DNA of 64,000 bases. Source: Frankia alni ACN14a (GTDB taxonomy: Bacteria; Actinomycetota; Actinomycetes; Frankiales; Frankiaceae). Both the position numbers and the translations under genes were made by a program. Below, one piece after another: positions 59,625-64,000 of the stretch. Positions within the stretch are counted from its first letter, which is position 1. Every line of letters starts with the position of its first letter. Where the stretch lies: positions 3,714,962 to 3,778,961 of the forward strand of contig NC_008278.1 in the NCBI RefSeq assembly GCF_000058485.1, written 5' to 3'. The notes below the pieces were generated by a model. The model was not told the origin of the DNA. It did not search any database and saw only the letters and a list, made by a program, of their open reading frames with translations.

Positions 59625-60521
59625 CTAGGGCCGGTTCTTGTCGGCCGGCAGGATGGCGGGGGCGTTGCGCCAGTCGTCCAGGCCGTACTCGGCGGTGCCG
59701 ACGTACACCTTGCCGCCGGAGACCTCGCTCCAGTGCGCGTGGTTGAGCTGGTGCAGGGTGAAGGCGGCGTCGAGCGCCGAGCTGAAGCCCATCGCGTCCT
59801 GCGCCTGGTTGACCGACTCCTTGACCAGCAGCGCCGCCATCGTCGGGACCTTCGCGATCCGGGCGGCGAACTCCACCGTGCGCTCGGAGACGTCGGCGAC
59901 GGGGAAGACCTTGCTCACCATGCCCAGCGCGTGGGCCTCGTCGGCGCCGAGGGAGTCGCCGGTGAGCAGCAGCTCCTTGGCCTTGCGCGGGCCGAATTCC
60001 CACGGGTGGGCGAAGTACTCCACCCCGCACATGCCCAGGCGGGTGCCGACGACGTCGGCGAACACGGTGTTGTCCGCGGCCACGATCAGGTCGCAGCACC
60101 AGGCCAGCATCAGCCCGGCGGACAGCACGTTGCCGTGCACCTGGGCGATGGTGATCTTGCGCAGGTTCCGCCAGCGCTTCGTGTTCTCGTAGTAGTAGTG
60201 CCACTCCTGGCGGGTGCGGTTCTCCGCGCCGCCGTAGGAGGCGCCGTTGCACAGGAAGGTGGGATGCAGGTCGGGGCCGTCCGGGTCGCGCTCGGCGATG
60301 CTTTCGGGGGTGCCGAGGTCGTGGCCCGCGGAGAACGACGCCCCGGCGCCGCGCAGGATCACCACGCGCACGCCGTCGTCGGCCTCCGCCCGGGCGAACG
60401 CCTCCCCGAGCTCGACGAGCAGGCCCCGGTTCTGGGCGTTGCGCGCCTTCGGCCGGTTGAGGGTGATCCGCGCGATCCGGCCCTCACCGAGCGTGTCGTA
60501 GTCGATGTAGCGGTAGCTCAC
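59625..60521 (-). CDS. Enoyl-CoA hydratase/isomerase family protein
   Basis: A 298-residue crotonase. Seen: RITLNRPKARNAQNRGLLVE, the oxyanion-hole segment SFSAGHDLGTP, IAQVHGNVLSAGLMLAWCCD, and ADVVGTRLGMCGVEYFAHPW. The second oxyanion Gly region is NVLSAG in place of GxxxGGG, and the usual catalytic Glu near LPGGG is not obvious, so the exact reaction is uncertain. A 40-residue insertion with ENRTRQEWHYYYENTKRWRN is typical of a mycobacterial/Frankia-type subgroup. The GTG start overlaps the acyl-CoA synthetase stop by 4 bp. Confidence 0.88.
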   Translation of the reverse strand: MSYRYIDYDTLGEGRIARITLNRPKARNAQNRGLLVELGEAFARAEADDGVRVVILRGAGASFSAGHDLGTPESIAERDPDGPDLHPTFLCNGASYGGAENRTRQEWHYYYENTKRWRNLRKITIAQVHGNVLSAGLMLAWCCDLIVAADNTVFADVVGTRLGMCGVEYFAHPWEFGPRKAKELLLTGDSLGADEAHALGMVSKVFPVADVSERTVEFAARIAKVPTMAALLVKESVNQAQDAMGFSSALDAAFTLHQLNHAHWSEVSGGKVYVGTAEYGLDDWRNAPAILPADKNRP

Positions 60522-62212
60522 GCGGACACCTCTCGCGGCACCTCGTGCGGCGCGGCCGCCAGCCGGGCACGCAGCGCCTTCTTGTCGATCTTTCCGGTCG
60601 GCAGGACGGGTAGTGCGTCGACGACCACCGCGGACCGCGGTGACTTGTAGCGGGCGATCCGGGTGGCCACGTGCTCGCGCAGCTCGCCCGAGGTGAGCGT
60701 GGCGCCGGGGGCGAGGACGACGACGGCGCACACGGCCTCGCCCCAGCGCTCGTCGGGCACGCCGACCACGGCGCACTGCACGACGGCGGGGTGGGTGAGC
60801 ACGGCGTCCTCGACCTCGAGGGAGTAGATGTTCTCCCCGCCGCTGATGATGACGTCCTTCTTGCGGTCGACCAGGTGCAGCAGACCCTCCTCGTCGAACA
60901 CGCCGACGTCGCCGGTGTGGCACCAGCCCTCGGCCAGGGTCACGCCGGTGGTCGCCGAGTCGTTCCAGTACCCGCGGAACATCGCCGGCGAGGCCACCAC
61001 GATCTCGCCGGGCACGCCCGGCGGGCACTGCGCCCCGTCGTCGTCGAGGATGCGGATCTCGGTGTCCGGGTAGGGGAAGCCGACGGAGGTGAGCCGGCGG
61101 TCGCGCTCGGGCCCGGAGCCGCGGTGCAGTTCGCGGGGCAGCCCGGAGGTGATCACCTCGGTCTGGCCGTACAGGTTGAGGAAGCCGGTGTCCGGCATCG
61201 CGGCGAGCGCCGCGGCCAGCGTCGGCGCCGTGATGGGCGCGGCCGAGTAGACGATGGAGCGCACCCCGCGCAGCGCCGCCACCGGCGCCGGGTCGGCCAC
61301 CCCCGGGCCCGCCCCGGCCTCGGTCAGCACCGCCTGCAGCATGCTCGGCGCCAGGTGCAGCACCGTGATCCCCTCGGCCGGCACCGTGGCCAGCAGCGCC
61401 GCCGGCTCGAACTGCCGGTGCAGCACCGCGGTCCCGCCGCGGGCGTGCAGGCCGAAGGCCATCGCCATCGCGCCGATGTGGAACAGCGGCATCACCAGCA
61501 GGATCCGGTCATCGCTGCCCGTGCGCATCTCGACGTTCATCGTCTGGCCGACGCGGAACATCTCCCGCTGGCCCATGATGCAGCCCTTCGGCCGGCCGGT
61601 GGTGCCGCTGGTGTAGATCAGGCAGGCGATGTCGTCGGGCCGGGCGGCGAACGGCAGCGCGTCGCCGAGCGCGGCGTCGCGGAACTCCGCCAGCCCCACG
61701 ACCTCGCCGCCCGCGCCGTCCGCGGCCACGCTCGCGCCGTTCACGCCGGCGCCGTTCACGTTCGTGCCGTTCACGCCGGCGCCGTCCGGGTCCGCGGCCG
61801 GGTCGTCGAGACGGACGACCAGTTCGAGGCCGAGCTCCGCGCGCAGCGCCGTCACCATCGGCAGGAACTCGGCGTCGACGAAGATCGCCCGAGGCTTCGC
61901 GTCGGTGAGGATGCGGGCGATCTCGGGCGCCGCGAGGCGGAAGTTGACGGTTGCGATGACGAGGCCGCTGAGCTGCCCGGCCGCCAGTACCTCACCGAAG
62001 GCGATGCTGTTGCGACCGAGCAGGGCCACCCGGTCCTGGCGGCGCAGGCCGGCTCGGGCGAGGGCCGCCGCGATCGCCGTCGCGCGACGCAGCAGCTCAC
62101 GGTGGGTGACGCTGCGCCCCTCGTACAGGTAGGCGGGAACGTCGCCGAACCGCTCCGCATTGCGGCGCAGGATGTCGGCGAGGCAGGGATCCGGGATGTG
62201 TTTCGTCGGCAC
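60518..62212 (-). CDS. AMP-dependent acyl-CoA synthetase
   Basis: A 564-residue ANL ligase that makes an acyl-CoA from an acid, ATP and CoA. Seen: CLIYTSGTTGRPKGCIMGQR, LVMPLFHIGAMAMAFGLHAR, FLNLYGQTEVITSGL, GWCHTGDVGVFDEEGLLHLV, DRKKDVIISGGENIYSLEVE and the C-terminal LPTGKIDKKALR lysine motif. A short Asn/Gly repeat (NGAGVNG units, DNA about 61735-61790) interrupts the N-domain. It is coupled to the hydratase gene and divergent from the isochorismatase-like gene; a palindrome lies between them. Start is GTG 62212. Confidence 0.92.
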   Translation of the reverse strand: MPTKHIPDPCLADILRRNAERFGDVPAYLYEGRSVTHRELLRRATAIAAALARAGLRRQDRVALLGRNSIAFGEVLAAGQLSGLVIATVNFRLAAPEIARILTDAKPRAIFVDAEFLPMVTALRAELGLELVVRLDDPAADPDGAGVNGTNVNGAGVNGASVAADGAGGEVVGLAEFRDAALGDALPFAARPDDIACLIYTSGTTGRPKGCIMGQREMFRVGQTMNVEMRTGSDDRILLVMPLFHIGAMAMAFGLHARGGTAVLHRQFEPAALLATVPAEGITVLHLAPSMLQAVLTEAGAGPGVADPAPVAALRGVRSIVYSAAPITAPTLAAALAAMPDTGFLNLYGQTEVITSGLPRELHRGSGPERDRRLTSVGFPYPDTEIRILDDDGAQCPPGVPGEIVVASPAMFRGYWNDSATTGVTLAEGWCHTGDVGVFDEEGLLHLVDRKKDVIISGGENIYSLEVEDAVLTHPAVVQCAVVGVPDERWGEAVCAVVVLAPGATLTSGELREHVATRIARYKSPRSAVVVDALPVLPTGKIDKKALRARLAAAPHEVPREVSA

Positions 62213-62243
62213 GGGCTACTCCGTCGAAGCTCCGAGCGTTAAT

Positions 62244-62263
62244 GTTTGACGATGATGTCAAAC
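62244..62263. promoter_or_regulatory. 20-bp perfect inverted repeat at a divergent start
   Basis: GTTTGAC-GATGAT-GTCAAAC: perfect seven-base arms with a six-base spacer. It lies 32 bp from the acyl-CoA synthetase start and overlaps the candidate start codons of the isochorismatase-like gene, so a bound repressor could block both. Confidence 0.6.
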
Positions 62264-62899
62264 AACGACACCGCGGGCAAGCGCCCCCCGCGGCCGATCG
62301 ACCCCCGGACCAGCGCGGTCGTCCTGGTGGAGTGCCAGAACGGGGTGCTCGGCCCGGACTCCATGCTGCCGTCGCTCGCGGCCGACTCGGCCGACATCCG
62401 CGACGGCCTGCGCCGGCTGGTCACCGCCGCGCGGTCCGCCGGAGTGCTCGTCGTGCATGCCACGTTCGAGGGCTGGCTGGGGTCCACCGACCCCGGGACC
62501 GCGCCGCTGTGGCGGACCGCCGCCCAGAGCAGCAAGGACTGGGGCCCCGGCCACCCGGCCACCCAGGTCGTGCCCGACCTGCTCGACCCCACAGACCTGA
62601 TCATCCCGCGCCACCACGGCCTGTCGCCGACCTGGGGCAGCGAGCTGCTGCCGATCCTGCGCGGGCACCGGGTGAACACGGTCGTCTTCGCCGGCGTCTC
62701 GCTCAACGTCGCGATCCCGCTCGCGGTGGGGCAGACCGTGCACGAGGGCTTCCACGTCATCGTCACGCGCGACGCGGCCGCGTCGACCCCGGCCGAGTAC
62801 GGCCAGCACATCCTGGCGAACACGATCGCCATGCTCGCCCGCGTCACCACGGTCGACGACCTCGCCGCCGCCTGGGCCGCCGCCACCGCGACCGTCTGA
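62252..62899 (+). CDS. Isochorismatase-like protein without the catalytic cysteine
   Basis: A 215-residue protein with the isochorismatase/cysteine hydrolase fold: SAVVLVECQNGVLGPDSMLP at the N-terminus, PRHHGLSPTWGSEL, and TVVFAGVSLNVAIPLAVGQT where active members have a nucleophilic Cys after NV. Here that position is Ala, and the N-terminal acidic residue is Glu in VECQN. A standard Cys-dependent amidase mechanism is therefore impossible; PhzD-like members work without Cys. ATGs at 62252 and 62255 and a TTG at 62246 all fall in the palindrome. It is divergent from the acyl-CoA synthetase. Confidence 0.85.
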   Translation: MMSNNDTAGKRPPRPIDPRTSAVVLVECQNGVLGPDSMLPSLAADSADIRDGLRRLVTAARSAGVLVVHATFEGWLGSTDPGTAPLWRTAAQSSKDWGPGHPATQVVPDLLDPTDLIIPRHHGLSPTWGSELLPILRGHRVNTVVFAGVSLNVAIPLAVGQTVHEGFHVIVTRDAAASTPAEYGQHILANTIAMLARVTTVDDLAAAWAAATATV

Positions 62900-62950
62900 G
62901 CTGCCGAGCCGTCTGAGCTGCCGAGCCGTCTGAGCTGCCGAGCCGTCTGA
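62893..62950. repeat. Three 17-bp tandem repeats
   Basis: Copies of GTCTGAGCTGCCGAGCC begin at the last codons of the isochorismatase-like gene and run past its stop. Confidence 0.8.
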
Positions 62951-62991
62951 CGCCGCGAGGCAGCCTGAGCCGAGTTCGCGACAAGTGTTGG

Positions 62992-63007
62992 CGGAAGTGT
63001 CAAGTTT
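62992..63007. promoter_or_regulatory. Half of the CaiB-type inverted repeat upstream of the VOC gene
   Basis: CGGAAGTGTCAAGTTT matches 14 of 16 bases of the arm plus spacer at 54832-54855 (read on the other strand). It is 150 bp upstream of the VOC gene start and suggests a common regulator. Confidence 0.45.
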
Positions 63008-63156
63008 GGCTAGGGTCAGGCGGAGCTCGATGGCCGCGGTGCTGGGCCCGTGACGGTCCGCCGAGCGTCCTCGCGTACCCGCACCGAACGTGACCGCACC
63101 GCCGGACCGGCCGTGGTCCCCGCGGCCGATCCGGCTCCCCTTCCCGGAGGCGCCCC

Positions 63157-64000
63157 ATGAGCACCAGCACCGAGTCGACGGCGAGCGGCGTCCCGGCGGC
63201 GTCGCCGTCCGCCCGCCCTGCCCCCTCTGCCAGCCCGGCCCCCTCTGCCCGCCCGGCCCCCTCTGCCAGCCCGGCCCACCATGCCCACGCCGTGCTGCAC
63301 TGCAACCTCAACACCGTCGACGTCGACCGCTCCGCCGCCTTCCACCTGTCGCTGTTCGGCGGCGAGCCGCGGATGCGCTCGATCAGCACCGACGGCGACA
63401 CCGCCACCATGGGCCTGGGCGCCGGCACCGCCAGCGTCACCACGTTCCTCTACGACCTGCGCGGCCCGCGCTCGGCCCCCGCCGTCGAGCTGGTCGGCTG
63501 GACCACGCCGCACACCGTGCCCGCCACCGCCGACCAGCGGCCCACCGGGTTCACGGCGCTGGGCTACCGCGTCGAGTCCCTGCGCATCGTCACCGCGCGC
63601 CTGGAGGCCACCGGCGTCGCGTTCACACCGGTGCCCGAGGGACTGGCGGTCCGCGGCGCCGTTCGCCCGGCGTTGCGGCTGACCGACCCCGACGGAGCCG
63701 TCATCGAGGTCGTCGAGATCCCCGCCGCCCCCGGCGATCCGCGCCGGCTGCCGCTGCTGTCCCACGAGCGGATGCGCTGCACCGACCTCGAACGCACCCT
63801 CGCCTGGTACACCGGGATCGGCTGGACGGTGCGTGACCGTGGCGAGAGCCCGACCGGACCGACCGCGTCGCTGGTCCTGCCCGAGGACCCGACGTTCTCC
63901 CTGGAGTTCGTCCAGCAGCCCGCGCCCGCCGGGGCCACGGCGACGCCGCCGGCCAACGTCCAGGGCCTCTACCGGATCGCGCTCGCCGTGGAGGACGTCC
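63157..64000 (+). CDS. VOC-family (glyoxalase/extradiol dioxygenase-like) protein, 3' end outside window
   Basis: An open frame of 281 codons from ATG 63157 (GGAGG six bases upstream) to the window end, without a stop. After about 40 residues of PAPSASPAPSAR-type repeats come HAHAVLHCNLNTVDVDRSAA, then FHLSLFG, ALRLTDPDGAVIEVVEIPAA, and a second module RMRCTDLERTLAWYTGIGWT. This is a tandem VOC layout, as in glyoxalases and ring-cleavage dioxygenases. Metal ligands cannot be judged without the C-terminus. It belongs to the catabolic block by position. Confidence 0.75.
   Translation, partial: MSTSTESTASGVPAASPSARPAPSASPAPSARPAPSASPAHHAHAVLHCNLNTVDVDRSAAFHLSLFGGEPRMRSISTDGDTATMGLGAGTASVTTFLYDLRGPRSAPAVELVGWTTPHTVPATADQRPTGFTALGYRVESLRIVTARLEATGVAFTPVPEGLAVRGAVRPALRLTDPDGAVIEVVEIPAAPGDPRRLPLLSHERMRCTDLERTLAWYTGIGWTVRDRGESPTGPTASLVLPEDPTFSLEFVQQPAPAGATATPPANVQGLYRIALAVEDV

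Overview
The window is very GC-rich DNA with third-position GC bias, frequent GTG starts and purine-rich ribosome binding sites, so it is almost certainly from an actinobacterium. The gene mix (F420/flavin luciferase-like monooxygenases, many SDRs, CaiB-type CoA transferases, acyl-CoA dehydrogenases, amidohydrolases, a DUF222/HNH nuclease, type I PKS) suggests a Frankia-like or related soil/plant-associated genome; the genus is an inference. No rRNA, tRNA, CRISPR array, complete insertion sequence or phage was seen. Both ends cut genes.

Region by region: 0-14.5 kb is mixed metabolism and regulation: a CitE-like lyase, an unusual two-HTH TetR protein, an MDR oxidoreductase, two luciferase-like oxidoreductases, a nitronate monooxygenase-like enzyme, NAD kinase, a GNAT acetyltransferase, an orphan PhzE-like fused aminodeoxyisochorismate/anthranilate synthase, a TetR gene divergent from an internally deleted dehydrogenase, and a RidA protein. 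15.2-29.5 kb is a lipid-polyketide biosynthetic cluster and the most interesting part: a 2153-residue PKS (degenerate ACP-KS-AT-KR-ACP-TE), a membrane fatty acid desaturase, a free-standing ACP, a cyclopropane-fatty-acid-synthase-like methyltransferase, a P450, a fatty acyl-AMP ligase and a hotdog thioesterase. ACP, methyltransferase, P450 and ligase genes overlap by 4 bp each. A plausible reading is that the ligase loads a fatty acid on the ACP, the chain is desaturated, methylated or cyclopropanated and oxidised, and the PKS extends it and leaves a beta-hydroxyl before thioesterase release.

29.5-33.9 kb looks acquired or rearranged: a lower-GC VOC gene, a DUF222/HNH nuclease beside a truncated SnoaL-like gene, and a flavin aromatic hydroxylase. 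34-43.2 kb is an acyl-CoA catabolic block: hotdog thioesterase, FabG-like reductase, two paralogous GntR/FadR regulators, two divergent acyl-CoA dehydrogenases separated by a four-unit 19-bp palindromic repeat array, an orphan lipoprotein binding protein and a CaiB transferase. 43.4-51 kb holds phosphoketolase, a CoA transferase, a GH15 glycosidase and decayed pieces of a 2-oxoacid:ferredoxin oxidoreductase gamma subunit and a DevR/NarL response regulator, with DevR-box-like palindromes upstream of phosphoketolase. 51-64 kb is a second catabolic block: four SDR/CoA-transferase genes, two paralogous ACMSD-type amidohydrolases, a divergent PanC-like ligase, enoyl-CoA hydratase, acyl-CoA synthetase, an isochorismatase-like protein without its cysteine, and a VOC protein running off the end. 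Clear palindromes lie in its promoters.

A window-wide feature is the abundance of short (8-21 bp) tandem repeats, both between genes and inside coding linkers. Everything here comes from reading the sequence; family names are from recognised motifs, not from database searches.
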